Source of the DNA: a bacterium
GTDB lineage: Bacteria > CSSED10-310 > JAFGSJ01
NCBI GenBank assembly: GCA_016934675.1
Contig: JAFGSJ010000101.1
Span: 1 to 36,673 of the forward strand
Reading direction: 5' to 3'
Length of the DNA: 36,673 nucleotides
Position numbers and translations under genes: made by a program. The notes under the pieces are model-generated. The model made no database searches and had not been told where the DNA came from. It saw nothing but the letters and a program-made list of their open reading frames with translations. Shown here one piece after another: positions 6,656-16,351 of this stretch. How positions within the stretch are numbered: the first letter of the stretch is position 1; every line of letters starts with the position of its first letter.

Positions 6656-9388
6656 TTAACGATTTTCTGTTAATTTACGCTGCAAATCTGAGAGGATATT
6701 CAAAGCTTGTAGTGGAGTGAGTGAGCTGATCTCGAGACTCGACAATTCTTCGAGGACCGGGTGAAGGGAGGGAGTAATCAACTGCTCGAACAGGGTGATC
6801 TGGGCCGGATCATGTTGACCTGACTTGTGTTTCTGTTGGGAGCCGGAGCAGACCCCGAAGGGCAGATGTGCCGGGTTAAGTTCAGTCAATTCAAGGTTGG
6901 TCAGGATTTCCGAAGCCCGGGTGATGACTTGGTTGGGCACACCGGCGAGTCGAGCCACCTGTATGCCATAGCTTTTATCGGTCCCGCCCTCGACGAGTCT
7001 GTACAGGAACACGATCTGATCGTTCCACTCTTTAACTGCTACGTGATAATTGACCACACCTTCGATAAAATCACTCAATTCGGTGAGTTGATGATAATGT
7101 GTAGCGAAGAGTGTCCGGGCCTTTAAGCGTTCGTTCCGGCAGATGAACTCGGCGATTGACCAGGCCAGAGCCAGCCCATCGAATGTGCTGGTCCCTCGCC
7201 CGACCTCATCCAGGATAATGAGGCTCCTGGCTGAGGCATTGTGCAGGATATTGGCGGTTTCAACCATCTCGACCATGAAGGTCGATTGACCTTCGAGCAG
7301 GTAATCAGCGGCCCCGACCCGAGTAAAAATCCGGTCGACCAGTCCGAGTTTCATGTCCTTTACAGGCACGAAACAGCCGATCTGTGCCATTATAGTCAGC
7401 AGGGCGACTTGACGGATATAGGTCGATTTTCCGGACATGTTCGGACCGGTAATGATCATGAAAAAAACGTCGTCCGGCTCAAGATGGGTATCGTTGGGCA
7501 CAAAGCGTTCGACATTGCTGAGCAGTGACATGACCGGATGAACGCCACGTTCGATGTGAAGCACGCAATCTTCGACCAGGTGCGGTCGGGTGTAATGATT
7601 TTTCAAGGAAAGCCAGGCAAAAGACATCAGGATATCAGCTTCGGTCAGGATACGGGACAGGGATAACAGACGAAAATCCTCATGAGCGACGCGGCTCCTG
7701 ATATTTTCAAAGAGTTCACGCTCGAGTTCGATGATTTTTTCTTCCGCATTCAGCACTTTTTCTTCAAATTCTTTGAGCTGGGCTGTATAAAACCTTTCGG
7801 CGTTGACCAGGGTCTGTTTGCGGATGAAGTGGGCCGGCACTTTATCGAGGTGCTGCCGGGTAATTTCGATGAAATAACCGAACACTTTGTTATATTTTAT
7901 TTTGAGACTGGGAATTCCTGAAGCCTCTTTCTCTTCCTGCTCCATGGCCCGGATAAGTGAGGTGGTATCATTGCGCAAGGCTCGCAATTGATCGAGTTCT
8001 TGATGGTAACCTTTTCGGACCACCCCGCCGTCGCGCAAGCTGATCGGTGGGTTGTCTTCGAGTGCAGTTTCGAGCAGCTCAAGCAGGTCTGATAATGTCT
8101 CCCACTTTTCAAGCAGTTCGTTGAGCCGTCCCCGGGCGACAGTCCGCAGTATGGTTTCTATCCGCGGTACAAGGAGCAATGAATCTCTCAAGGCAGCCAG
8201 GTCCTTGGGATGAGCGATTCCCAAGGCAGTTCTCGCTGTGATTCGGTCCAGATCACACAGATTGACCAAAAGTTGCCGCACGTTACTCAGACTGTTCTGT
8301 TGGGTTATCAGGTTCGCAACGGCTTCCTGTCGTGCCTCGAGTGCGACAATATCTCGCAGGGGTCGTAAAATCCAGTTTTTCAGTTCACGCGCGCCCATGG
8401 GAGTGCAGGTTTGGTCGAGCAAAGCCAGGAGTGTACCTTCGCGAGTGTTCTCGGTCAAACGCTGGGTCAATTCGAGATTCCGCTGACAGACCCGATCAAG
8501 GACTAGATAGGAGCCAGTTTCGATGATTTTGAGTCCGGCGATATGGCTGAGCGGTCTTTTCTGCGTTTCCTTAATATAGTTGATGATGGCTGCGGCGCTG
8601 CGAATGGCCAGGGTACGACCGCTCAAACCGAAACCGTCCAGGGTCACTGTTCCGAAATGATCACATAAGGTCCGGAAGGCATGATCGTCCGTAAAGAGCC
8701 AGTCGGGTTGGGCTCTTTCTTTGAAAAAAGGTAAATCGCGGGTCGTCTTACGCCAGGTAGTGTTGTGGACATAAGCCTCGGACAGCAGCAACTCCTTGGG
8801 TTTATACCGGACCAACTCATCAGCGAGTTGGTCCGATACGGCTTCACCCTCGAATTCCATAACGAAGAAATCGGCAGTAGACAATTCGAGAAAGCACAAG
8901 CCGGCCCTGGACAAGCGGTCACTGTCTGCGGCAGCCTGAAGGGCAACCGCCGCCAGATAGTTGTGTTCGTGGGTTTCGAGGAGGCCTTGATCGAGTACGG
9001 TCCCCGGCGTGATCACCCGGGTCACTTCGCGCTTGACAATGCCCTTAGCCAGACGCGGGTCCTCGACCTGATCGCAGATGGCGACACTCATGCCCTGTTT
9101 AATCATCCTGCTCAGATAGGTCTCGAGAGCATGATACGGAACACCGCACATGGGCACGGGATCATCACTGTGCTTGTCACGAGTGGTCAGAGCAATATTC
9201 ATAATCTTCGAAGCAATCAGAGCGTCCTGATCGAACATTTCATAAAAATCGCCCATTCGAAAGAAGAGGATTGCGTCCGGATAGTTCTTCTTGATAGCCC
9301 GGTACTGCTCCATCATGGGCGTAATCTTCTTGCCCCCCTGCTCCCGCGCTTGATTATCCTGATCATGAGTCGGCGTGCCGGATTTCAT
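6656..9388 (-). CDS. mutS: DNA mismatch repair protein MutS
   Basis: MutS recognises base mismatches and small loops and, with ATP, recruits MutL. The 910-residue product carries the mismatch-contacting Phe-x-Glu in GDFYEMF (48-50), the connector, core and clamp domains, the ATPase P-loop GPNMSGKST (648-656), the Walker B strand LIILDEVGRGTSTFDG (from 723) and the switch ATHYHQLTEL (from about 762). The C-terminal helix-turn-helix tail ends with the typical LNILSDLQRKL. Length is slightly above the usual 850-870 residues because of about 25 extra N-terminal residues. I start it at ATG 9388, which overlaps the preceding stop as ATGA and has GGAAGG upstream; a start at the Met-Met-Glu-Gln pair 24-25 residues later is possible. 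No mutL is in the window. Confidence 0.97.
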   Translation of the reverse strand: MKSGTPTHDQDNQAREQGGKKITPMMEQYRAIKKNYPDAILFFRMGDFYEMFDQDALIASKIMNIALTTRDKHSDDPVPMCGVPYHALETYLSRMIKQGMSVAICDQVEDPRLAKGIVKREVTRVITPGTVLDQGLLETHEHNYLAAVALQAAADSDRLSRAGLCFLELSTADFFVMEFEGEAVSDQLADELVRYKPKELLLSEAYVHNTTWRKTTRDLPFFKERAQPDWLFTDDHAFRTLCDHFGTVTLDGFGLSGRTLAIRSAAAIINYIKETQKRPLSHIAGLKIIETGSYLVLDRVCQRNLELTQRLTENTREGTLLALLDQTCTPMGARELKNWILRPLRDIVALEARQEAVANLITQQNSLSNVRQLLVNLCDLDRITARTALGIAHPKDLAALRDSLLLVPRIETILRTVARGRLNELLEKWETLSDLLELLETALEDNPPISLRDGGVVRKGYHQELDQLRALRNDTTSLIRAMEQEEKEASGIPSLKIKYNKVFGYFIEITRQHLDKVPAHFIRKQTLVNAERFYTAQLKEFEEKVLNAEEKIIELERELFENIRSRVAHEDFRLLSLSRILTEADILMSFAWLSLKNHYTRPHLVEDCVLHIERGVHPVMSLLSNVERFVPNDTHLEPDDVFFMIITGPNMSGKSTYIRQVALLTIMAQIGCFVPVKDMKLGLVDRIFTRVGAADYLLEGQSTFMVEMVETANILHNASARSLIILDEVGRGTSTFDGLALAWSIAEFICRNERLKARTLFATHYHQLTELSDFIEGVVNYHVAVKEWNDQIVFLYRLVEGGTDKSYGIQVARLAGVPNQVITRASEILTNLELTELNPAHLPFGVCSGSQQKHKSGQHDPAQITLFEQLITPSLHPVLEELSSLEISSLTPLQALNILSDLQRKLTENR

Positions 9389-10554
9389 TCTGGGAGTGAT
9401 CCTTCCGAACAGGGAGTCAGATAGGTGTACATTTGCTCTTCCTTGAGAAGTTTTTCCATGATCCTCTCCGCTTCTGCTCTGGGAAGACATTTACCGACCC
9501 TGACCTTGGAAATAGTGCTGTTCGTTTGCTCAGCGTCAAGAAAATAGGCCTCATATCCCTTGATTTTCAAGGCATCGAGCAGGTCCAGTGCATTCTGTCT
9601 GTTCTTAAAGGCCCCAACCTGGATGGTATAGCGACGGTCTCGTGTTGAACCCGCCATGTGCGGAACGGTGTCTCTAATGACACTTTCCTTGATGATCTGT
9701 CCAATGGGTTCAGTAGGCCGGACCTTCGGGGTCGGATGGACCGTCGGGAGCTCGATCGGGCTCGAACCGGCCTCGGCCTTCATCTGCTCGATACTGGTCC
9801 GAGCCTGCTCCGCCTCGGACGAATCGGGGTAGGCCTCGATGATCCTCTGGTAGCTCTGAATAGCCCTGGGCAGATCTCCTGTTTCGCGATAACAGACAGC
9901 CATCCTCTGGTCCAAGCGCAGAGCAAACAGAGTGCCTGTGATTTTTTTGCCGGCTAGCTTGAATTGGGCCAGAGCGTCGCTATATTTACCGGTCTGAAAA
10001 TAACTCTCGGCAATACCCATCTGGGCCGGACCAGCAAGGTCCGAGTCCGGATAACGCAGGACCAACAAGAGAAATTTCTGGTTCGCACTCGAATAATGAC
10101 CGGATTCGAGTAGAGCCAAACCCTCGATGAACAAAACCCTCGGCAACGCACGACTCGATGGGTGATTGAGACCGAATTCACGGGTCAAGTCGAGCACAGC
10201 TTCATAATCTCCTTTTAAAAGCAGATAATTCATGAGTGTGAGCGAGGCCAGCTCGACCGCACCTTGATCATCGGACGAGCGAATGAGTTCATGGAGTTTC
10301 TCCCTGATCAGGTCCCAATCCTGCTCACATTCCAGCATCTTCATGGTGATCTCGGCTGCCCCTTCCTCACCTGAGAACTGCTCCAAATAGCGTGCTCCTT
10401 TTTGTAAAATTCCGGGACATTCACCGGGGACCTGCCCTGACATAATTTCCTTATATAAGGTGGACCTTTGCTGCTCGTCTTGAGAGAAACCAATCCCGCT
10501 CAACAGATACACACTGAAAACCAAAATGATATTCATTACTCTTATTTTTCGCAT
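9385..10554 (-). CDS. SPOR-domain and TPR periplasmic protein
   Basis: The 389-residue product begins with a signal peptide (Met-Arg-Lys-Ile, hydrophobic through about 22, cleavage near FSQ). Residues 100-260 are tetratricopeptide-like helical repeats (for example YPDSDLAGPAQMGIAESYF and YPDSSEAEQAR), resembling the YbgF/BamD style of periplasmic TPR. A proline-rich linker follows at 266-300, then a C-terminal SPOR domain at about 306-382 (RRYTIQVGAFKNRQNALDLL, KVRVGKCLPRAEAERIME). SPOR domains bind denuded peptidoglycan glycan strands, mostly at the division septum. ATG 10554 is preferred over upstream in-frame starts because it gives a proper signal peptide, with GCGGGGA upstream. The stop overlaps the mutS start, so the two are translationally coupled, an unusual pairing. 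Confidence 0.85.
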   Translation of the reverse strand: MRKIRVMNIILVFSVYLLSGIGFSQDEQQRSTLYKEIMSGQVPGECPGILQKGARYLEQFSGEEGAAEITMKMLECEQDWDLIREKLHELIRSSDDQGAVELASLTLMNYLLLKGDYEAVLDLTREFGLNHPSSRALPRVLFIEGLALLESGHYSSANQKFLLLVLRYPDSDLAGPAQMGIAESYFQTGKYSDALAQFKLAGKKITGTLFALRLDQRMAVCYRETGDLPRAIQSYQRIIEAYPDSSEAEQARTSIEQMKAEAGSSPIELPTVHPTPKVRPTEPIGQIIKESVIRDTVPHMAGSTRDRRYTIQVGAFKNRQNALDLLDALKIKGYEAYFLDAEQTNSTISKVRVGKCLPRAEAERIMEKLLKEEQMYTYLTPCSEGSLPE

Positions 10555-10948
10555 AGTGCAATCCCCGCTCACTGACCGGGAACCAATTTGATCATCATGT
10601 CCGGATGTGTTCAAGATGGTCCTGGTCTGATAACCATTTTCAGACAATATCGCCTTCTCTTCATTCACTCTTAATAGCATAGAAGTCCAGACTTGAAAAG
10701 AGCGAAAAAAATGCGGGAAACTGGCACAACGAAGTCACCACATCTGAAATGAAAACTCACCCAAAGATATGAGACAGTCATGTTCGGGTTGTTAAGACAA
10801 ATTGACTGTCCGGACAGGTTGTGATAGTCAATAGCGAAATTGTTAAGCACGTATTACGATTCTGTAGCGGTCCGGCAGGGATGCGGGTCACAGATGCATT
10901 CCCGTCATGGCGAACCGATGATCAACTCATTGTGGCACATGGACGGAT
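10555..10948. promoter_or_regulatory. Divergent intergenic region with 12-bp palindrome
   Basis: This 394-base gap separates the minus-strand SPOR gene from the plus-strand YfhO gene and must hold both promoters. I find no near-consensus promoter on either strand. A perfect 12-base palindrome, CTGTCCGGACAG, lies at 10806-10817, and TTGACT/AGTCAA arms surround it (10802-10831). The octamer TTGTTAAG occurs at 10789-10796 and 10840-10847, flanking the palindrome. These are candidate operator elements; no protein gene is supported. Confidence 0.4.
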
Positions 10949-13270
10949 ATGATGAGTGAAAGCAGGACGGTTCAAGCGAATAGTTGTTTTCTTTTACGGC
11001 CAATACCGGGACCGTGGCAATCATATTTGCACCAAATAACCCCTGACATTCTCATGATCCTGTTATACTGCATCGGTCTTGTGTGCATTTACGGCCGGAC
11101 TCTATTCCCTTCCGCCGAATCGTTTATCGCTGGTATCGATGTCAGGCTCTATTTTTATTATCATGCCTTTTTCATTAAGGAGAACCTTCTCGCAGGTCAA
11201 TTACCGCTTTGGAACCCCTATTATTATTGTGGTCATCCTTTTCTAGCAAATCCTCAAACCTTTGTTTTTTATCCCGTGACCCTGCTTTACGCATTATTTT
11301 CACTGCCCCTGGCGTTCAATTATGATGTGATCATACATGTATTCATAGCCGGGATCGGAATGATGTGTTTTGTTCGCTATTTGACGGACTCTCGACCAGC
11401 CGCTCTCGCATCCTCGATTATCTTTTCCTTCAATGGCTATTTCATGGATAAAATCCATGCGGGTCATCTGACCATGATCCATACAGCCGCACTGATGCCC
11501 TGGATATTGTATTGCTTAGAACGTTTTATCAGGACCCGTCGGATCGGGAGCTTGCTTGCCACCGGTTCAGTTTTCGGCCTTCAGATACTCGGAGGCGAAC
11601 CGCAGAACAGCTATTATACAGCCCTTATGATTGTCCTCTATATCATTACCAGAAGTGCGACTTTGCTGAAAACAGAGTCGAAGAAGTCAGTATTTCGAAT
11701 GCTTTTCAAGTCTCTTCTGATACCAATGGTTGCCTGTGGTCTCAGCGCGGTCCAGCTCTTGCCTTCTCTGGAATTCGTGTTATTGAGCGACAGATCATCG
11801 CATTCTTTCGAGTTTGCAACATTGATGTCATTTGGACCTGAATTTTTTCTCCGGTTTCTCATTCCCACACCAACCCCCCTGATGGGGTATGATTACTGGG
11901 AAATGTCCTGTTATCTGGGAGTACTGGCCATTATGCTAATCCTTGTCGGTTTGCTGTTTTCGCGGGACCGACATCTTGTATTCTGCTTCGCTCTTATCAG
12001 TTTATTTGCCATAACGGTCCTTACCGGGAAGTATAGCCCTCTCTATCATGCTTATTTTTCATGCCTTCCAGGCATTTCGTTTTTTCGCATACCTGCTCGT
12101 TGTCTAATATTACTCGTATTGAGCGCTTCGGTCCTGGCGGGATTGGGAGTGCAGTATCTGCTCGAAAAGCCATTATCACGCAAACATTATCTTGGAATAC
12201 AGTGCGGTTTTCTGGTGTTATTGCTCTGTCTTTTTCCCGCTACTCGCATTTTCAGTCTATCATTGTTTTCTCATGATATCGTGATGGCTGCCCTGTGGAT
12301 TACAGGGGCTTTCATCACCTTTTTCTGTGTATATCGGATCAATTCTTGTCAATGGAAATCAGCCCTGATAGTATTATTCCTGTATTGCAATCTCGCGATC
12401 ACGTATTCTGCAACGATACCACTGATCAATGAAAATAACCTGACTCGTCCGACACCGGTCGAACAGTATTTCCTTGATAATCCCGGCTTTGACCGTGTTG
12501 GTTCAGGCATCGACTCGATACGTGGTATGATGTTTCATTGCTTCTTTATTAACGGATACTCTCCGATTGTGCTGGCTGACTATTTTCACTTCATTCATGA
12601 AATGGCCGATCTCCCTGTGCCTATCAGAAAGTTTACACTCAGTCCGGCGTTATTTGATGAAGAGTTGGTTTTCAGCTCAAGAATACTCGGTCTCAAGTAT
12701 GCGGTTGTCAGGACATTGGACGGTCACAAAATCGCGTCATCACCCGTGGTTATACCCCGATTCTATTTGGTCCCAGAGATGCAAATCATTTCTGATCGAG
12801 AAACTCAGAAAAGAGTGTTAAAGGACCCCAATTTCCGACTTGAGCAGTCTGTTATTCTTGACAGTCAACCCGAGACTTTCGCGTTCAAACATGAACTGAC
12901 CGTCCAACCCGTTAAGGAAAACGGGATCGTTGTGACTGATTATGGACCAAACAGGATCATGCTGGATACAACGAATTCGCGATACAGTTTTCTTGTTGTC
13001 AATGACCTGTATTATCCGGGTTGGGTATCATGGGTCGATGACGAGAAACAGCCTGTCTTGCGGGCCAACTTCATCATGAGAGCTGTGCCGGTTCCACCGG
13101 GACAGCATATTGTTTCTCTTGTATACCGTCCCTATAGCTTTCAACTGGGTGCGGCCCTGACACTGTTAACCTTGTGCTTTCTAATAACCTTCTCTGTAGT
13201 GCATTTCAGATCGATTGCAGCGAGAGCATTTCAGTCTACGTTATGTCTATGCACCTTTCGTCCAGTTTGA
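10949..13270 (+). CDS. YfhO-family membrane protein (copy 1)
   Basis: The 773-residue protein matches the YfhO family of large multi-pass membrane proteins with a GT-C-like fold; in Bacillus subtilis YfhO takes part in lipoteichoic-acid glycosylation with CsbB. The N-terminal loop has the family pattern: DVRLYFYYHAFFIKENLLAG, then LPLWNPYYYCGHPFLANPQ, then FYPVTLLYALF. About twelve hydrophobic helices follow to about residue 490, then an exported region, and a final helix near 735-757. The segment YYPGWVSWVDDEKQPVLRAN near 690 is the typical C-terminal beta-rich part. The start is ATG 10949 or ATG 10952 with a weak GGACGGAT ahead. It is the only confident plus-strand gene. Substrate unknown; a role in surface glycosylation is inferred. 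Confidence 0.82.
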   Translation: MMSESRTVQANSCFLLRPIPGPWQSYLHQITPDILMILLYCIGLVCIYGRTLFPSAESFIAGIDVRLYFYYHAFFIKENLLAGQLPLWNPYYYCGHPFLANPQTFVFYPVTLLYALFSLPLAFNYDVIIHVFIAGIGMMCFVRYLTDSRPAALASSIIFSFNGYFMDKIHAGHLTMIHTAALMPWILYCLERFIRTRRIGSLLATGSVFGLQILGGEPQNSYYTALMIVLYIITRSATLLKTESKKSVFRMLFKSLLIPMVACGLSAVQLLPSLEFVLLSDRSSHSFEFATLMSFGPEFFLRFLIPTPTPLMGYDYWEMSCYLGVLAIMLILVGLLFSRDRHLVFCFALISLFAITVLTGKYSPLYHAYFSCLPGISFFRIPARCLILLVLSASVLAGLGVQYLLEKPLSRKHYLGIQCGFLVLLLCLFPATRIFSLSLFSHDIVMAALWITGAFITFFCVYRINSCQWKSALIVLFLYCNLAITYSATIPLINENNLTRPTPVEQYFLDNPGFDRVGSGIDSIRGMMFHCFFINGYSPIVLADYFHFIHEMADLPVPIRKFTLSPALFDEELVFSSRILGLKYAVVRTLDGHKIASSPVVIPRFYLVPEMQIISDRETQKRVLKDPNFRLEQSVILDSQPETFAFKHELTVQPVKENGIVVTDYGPNRIMLDTTNSRYSFLVVNDLYYPGWVSWVDDEKQPVLRANFIMRAVPVPPGQHIVSLVYRPYSFQLGAALTLLTLCFLITFSVVHFRSIAARAFQSTLCLCTFRPV

Positions 13271-13294
13271 TATTATCAAAGGGCCGATAATCAA
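13267..13294. terminator. Possible bidirectional hairpin between convergent genes
   Basis: TTGAT-AT-TATC (13267-13277) pairs with GATAATCAA (13286-13294) around the 8-base loop AAAGGGCC, giving about nine pairs with a two-base bulge. It overlaps the stop of the YfhO gene and lies between it and the end of rodA, the expected place for a shared terminator. The stem is AT-rich and no T-run follows, so it is weak. Confidence 0.3.
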
Positions 13295-13365
13295 TGAATA
13301 GTTATTGTATTACAGTGAATCTGATCTCTGATCATTGGCTGTTGATCGAGACTCTCTATGCAACA

Positions 13366-14469
13366 TCAGAACATATAGCGGCGCATACGGATGTTGAGCA
13401 GGAGGCCAATCGAAATATAAGTGGTAAGCATGTGAGACCCGCCATAGGAAAAAAAGGGGAGTGGCAGGCCGGTAATAGGCAGCACGCCCATGACCATGCC
13501 CATATTGTAGAAAGCTTGAAACCCAATCATGGTTAGAATACCAATGGCCAGGTAGATGCCGAGTGTATCTTTGGCCTCCAAAGCGACCAGCAGGCAACGT
13601 CGCAGGAGTAAGACAAAGAGCAGGATGATGATTAAAGAGCCGAGAAAGCCGGTTTCCTCGGCCCAGACTGAGAAGATGAAATCCGTATGCTGTTCCGGCA
13701 GAAAGCCTCGCTGATACAGCCGGGGCTCCTCCCCCACTTTACCGATGATGCCGCCTGATCCGACCGAGATTTTGGACATGACTGCATGCCAACCGGAGCC
13801 CTGCACATCTGCCTGCGGGTTCAGGAAAGAGGTCAATCGTCTGATCTGGTAGGGTTTGAGGGCATAGCGGGCCATGAGCAAGCCGGGTACGATCATGATC
13901 AGGCCCCATTTGACCAGATCACGGAAGCGATAACCAGCCACCAGGATAAGGACGAGACATATCGGGATAAGACTCAAGGCAGTACCAAGGTCGGGTTGGG
14001 CCATCACACAAAAAAACGGGACAGCACCTAATATACCGGGAACGATCAGGTCTTTAATTTTGAGAATGCTCTTGGTCTGAGTACTGAAATATTTAGCCAG
14101 GGTCATGATCAGGGCGATTTTAAGAAATTCTGAGGGTTGGATGGGCGGCAGAAAACCGATTTTGATCCAGCGGTCTACCCCTTGGCCCGAGCTACCCTTA
14201 TAGAGTAATACAATCAGGAGGATGATCGAGAGAGCATAGAAGGCATACGCAAAATTGGACCAAAAATGGTAATCCATGGTAATGATGATCAGTAAACAGG
14301 CCAGTCCCAGTGAGAACCAGATCAATTGCCGGTAGAACTGCTGGGACAATTCATTGCCGGCTCCGGCAATATGGATCGTATAGATACCGGCGCTGGTCAG
14401 AATAACGGTCAAACCCAACAGGACCAGGTCAAAATTGAAAATGGAGCGGCGATCGATAAAGCCCATCAT
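13366..14469 (-). CDS. rodA: Rod-shape peptidoglycan polymerase RodA
   Basis: RodA is the SEDS-family glycosyltransferase that polymerises lipid II during cell elongation, working with PBP2 in the inner membrane. The 367-residue protein has about ten membrane helices and the family landmarks QPSEFLKIAL (about 132), AQPDLGTALSL, TDFIFSVWAEETGFLGS (containing the conserved Asp near the active site) and GLPLPFFSYGGS close to the C-terminus. Length is typical. The ATG start at 14469 overlaps the PBP2 stop as ATGA, as expected for a cognate polymerase-transpeptidase pair. It is the last gene of the shape operon. Confidence 0.95.
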   Translation of the reverse strand: MMGFIDRRSIFNFDLVLLGLTVILTSAGIYTIHIAGAGNELSQQFYRQLIWFSLGLACLLIIITMDYHFWSNFAYAFYALSIILLIVLLYKGSSGQGVDRWIKIGFLPPIQPSEFLKIALIMTLAKYFSTQTKSILKIKDLIVPGILGAVPFFCVMAQPDLGTALSLIPICLVLILVAGYRFRDLVKWGLIMIVPGLLMARYALKPYQIRRLTSFLNPQADVQGSGWHAVMSKISVGSGGIIGKVGEEPRLYQRGFLPEQHTDFIFSVWAEETGFLGSLIIILLFVLLLRRCLLVALEAKDTLGIYLAIGILTMIGFQAFYNMGMVMGVLPITGLPLPFFSYGGSHMLTTYISIGLLLNIRMRRYMF

Positions 14470-16349
14470 GGGCCGACCTCCTTGGTTGGGGCTTCATGGG
14501 CAATCAGGGGTGAGTCGGGAGCAGTTTCCAGAGGACGATGGTGCAGATAATAGTCGATGATCCGGCGGGCAATATCAAGTTTGGCAATCGTACCCTCCTT
14601 GCCTCCGTGTTCGATCAGGACCGAGAGCGCGATCCGGGGACGATCATAGGGAGCATAACAGGCGAACCAGTTATGGTCCTGATATTTTTTCGGCACATTG
14701 TCGCCATATTTTTTAATGATTTCTTTTGTAATAATCTGTGAGGTCCCTGTCTTACCGGCCACAACTATGTCTTTGAGTTGTGCTCTGACTGCCGTGCCGC
14801 CCGCTTCATTGACCACTCCGCGCAAACCTTGACGGATTATATCCAGAATGTGGGTATCGATCGAAATTCTTTTGAACTGGCTGGCAAAACGGTTATGATC
14901 ATCCGGTCTGAGCAGGACCAATGTGGGTGGAACCAGATAGCCCCCATTAGCGATTATGGCCATCATCCGGGCCAACTGGAGGGGTGTGGTCATGACACTG
15001 CCCTGCCCGAGGGCGACGGATAATGTTTCGCCCTGCCACCATGGCTGTCCAAAGGTCCGCATCTTCCATTCTTTGCTGGGAATCAGACCCGACTCTTCAT
15101 GTGGTAGAATAATCCCGGTTTTGATGCCCAAACCGAACTCACGGGCCATGACGGCCATATCATCGACATCCAGTTGCGCAGCGATATTGAACATATAAAT
15201 ATTACATGAGTTAACAATGGCTTTATGCAAATCGAGCCGACCATGACCTGTTTTTTTCCAGCAGTCGCGATAATCATCAAAAAATTTGGCCGTTCCTCCA
15301 CAGTAAAAACTTGTCTGTGCTGAGATGACCTTCTTGGTAAGACCGGTGATAACGGTGATGATTTTGAAAATCGAACCGGGGGGATAAGCGGATTGCACAC
15401 ATCTGTTGATCAAAGGATGATCTTCGTCCTCGATCAAGTTGAGCCAATCTGTCTGCGAGATACCCAGCGAAAAAAGATTGGGATCATATGTGGGTAGACT
15501 GACCATGGCCAGTATTTCTCCGCTGAAAGGGTCCATAGCCACGACCGCACCGGTCATTCCTTTCATCAACTCTTCGATAAAAATTTGCAGGTCCCAATCG
15601 AGAGTCAATTGAATATCTTTGCCGGACAGGGCCCGTCGTTGTTCCGGAGGGGTCAGAATCTCGATGCGTTTTCCAAGTGCATCCGCTTCATAGGTGATCG
15701 TGGTCGGTGTTCCGGTCAAATCACTGTTACATGCTTTTTCAATGCCGCTCTTACCGATTAAATCATATTGCTTGAAACGCTCATCATTCTGAAGATATAA
15801 CCACTCCTGACCGGTAATTTTACCCATATAACCGATAATATGAGCTGCTTTATCGTCAAAGGGGTAATAACGTTTCAAACCATAGGTGATGCGAACTCCG
15901 TGCAACTCGTTGTTACGGGCATCAAGCCGGGCTATCTCGGCAAAATTGAGATTGCTCAGGATTTTGTATTCCTTGTACGGCGGTGATTGTGCAATAAGCT
16001 GAATTTCTTCTGTAATTGTCTGGGCATACTGTGGAAGAATTTCCTGCAAATTCAGGCTCAATTCGTTCAAATCCTGACAATCTTCAGGGACCATTTCCAA
16101 ATGAAAAGTCGGTCTGTTCTCAACCAGGATCGTGCCGTATCGGTCCATGATCAGGCCCCGATTTCCCACAATACGTTCATGCCTGATCCGGTATTTTTCG
16201 GAATAGGTCTTATAATAAGTCCCTTGGAAAATCTGGAGATACCATAGCCGAACGATGTATAAGGTCATGATGATCAGAAACAGGGGTGCAAACAGTTTGA
16301 GACGGGCTTTGATCGTTTCTGAGAGCTGTTCCTGCATGCCCAGGGCCAT
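14466..16349 (-). CDS. mrdA: Penicillin-binding protein 2 (elongation transpeptidase)
   Basis: This class B penicillin-binding protein crosslinks peptidoglycan in the elongasome with RodA. The 627-residue protein has one membrane anchor (about 20-40), the pedestal domain beginning at GNRGLIMDRYG (62-72), and the three transpeptidase motifs: SIFK with nucleophile Ser326, SCN at 381-383, and KTGT at 533-536. Length fits the family. I use ATG 16349 rather than TTG 16355, because TGGAGAT lies seven bases ahead of the ATG and the hydrophobic anchor follows directly. The start comes two bases after the mreD stop and the gene overlaps rodA by four bases. Confidence 0.95.
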   Translation of the reverse strand: MALGMQEQLSETIKARLKLFAPLFLIIMTLYIVRLWYLQIFQGTYYKTYSEKYRIRHERIVGNRGLIMDRYGTILVENRPTFHLEMVPEDCQDLNELSLNLQEILPQYAQTITEEIQLIAQSPPYKEYKILSNLNFAEIARLDARNNELHGVRITYGLKRYYPFDDKAAHIIGYMGKITGQEWLYLQNDERFKQYDLIGKSGIEKACNSDLTGTPTTITYEADALGKRIEILTPPEQRRALSGKDIQLTLDWDLQIFIEELMKGMTGAVVAMDPFSGEILAMVSLPTYDPNLFSLGISQTDWLNLIEDEDHPLINRCVQSAYPPGSIFKIITVITGLTKKVISAQTSFYCGGTAKFFDDYRDCWKKTGHGRLDLHKAIVNSCNIYMFNIAAQLDVDDMAVMAREFGLGIKTGIILPHEESGLIPSKEWKMRTFGQPWWQGETLSVALGQGSVMTTPLQLARMMAIIANGGYLVPPTLVLLRPDDHNRFASQFKRISIDTHILDIIRQGLRGVVNEAGGTAVRAQLKDIVVAGKTGTSQIITKEIIKKYGDNVPKKYQDHNWFACYAPYDRPRIALSVLIEHGGKEGTIAKLDIARRIIDYYLHHRPLETAPDSPLIAHEAPTKEVGP

Positions 16350-16351
16350 AT

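Noticed and set aside
6332..6673. Plus-strand open frame of 113 residues between mutS and the TolC-family gene
   Set aside because: It overlaps the minus-strand promoter of the TolC-family gene and the end of mutS, has no ribosome binding site and no family resemblance.
8765..9424. Plus-strand open frame of 219 residues
   Set aside because: Antisense to the N-terminal part of mutS; no domain, start signal or neighbour supports it.
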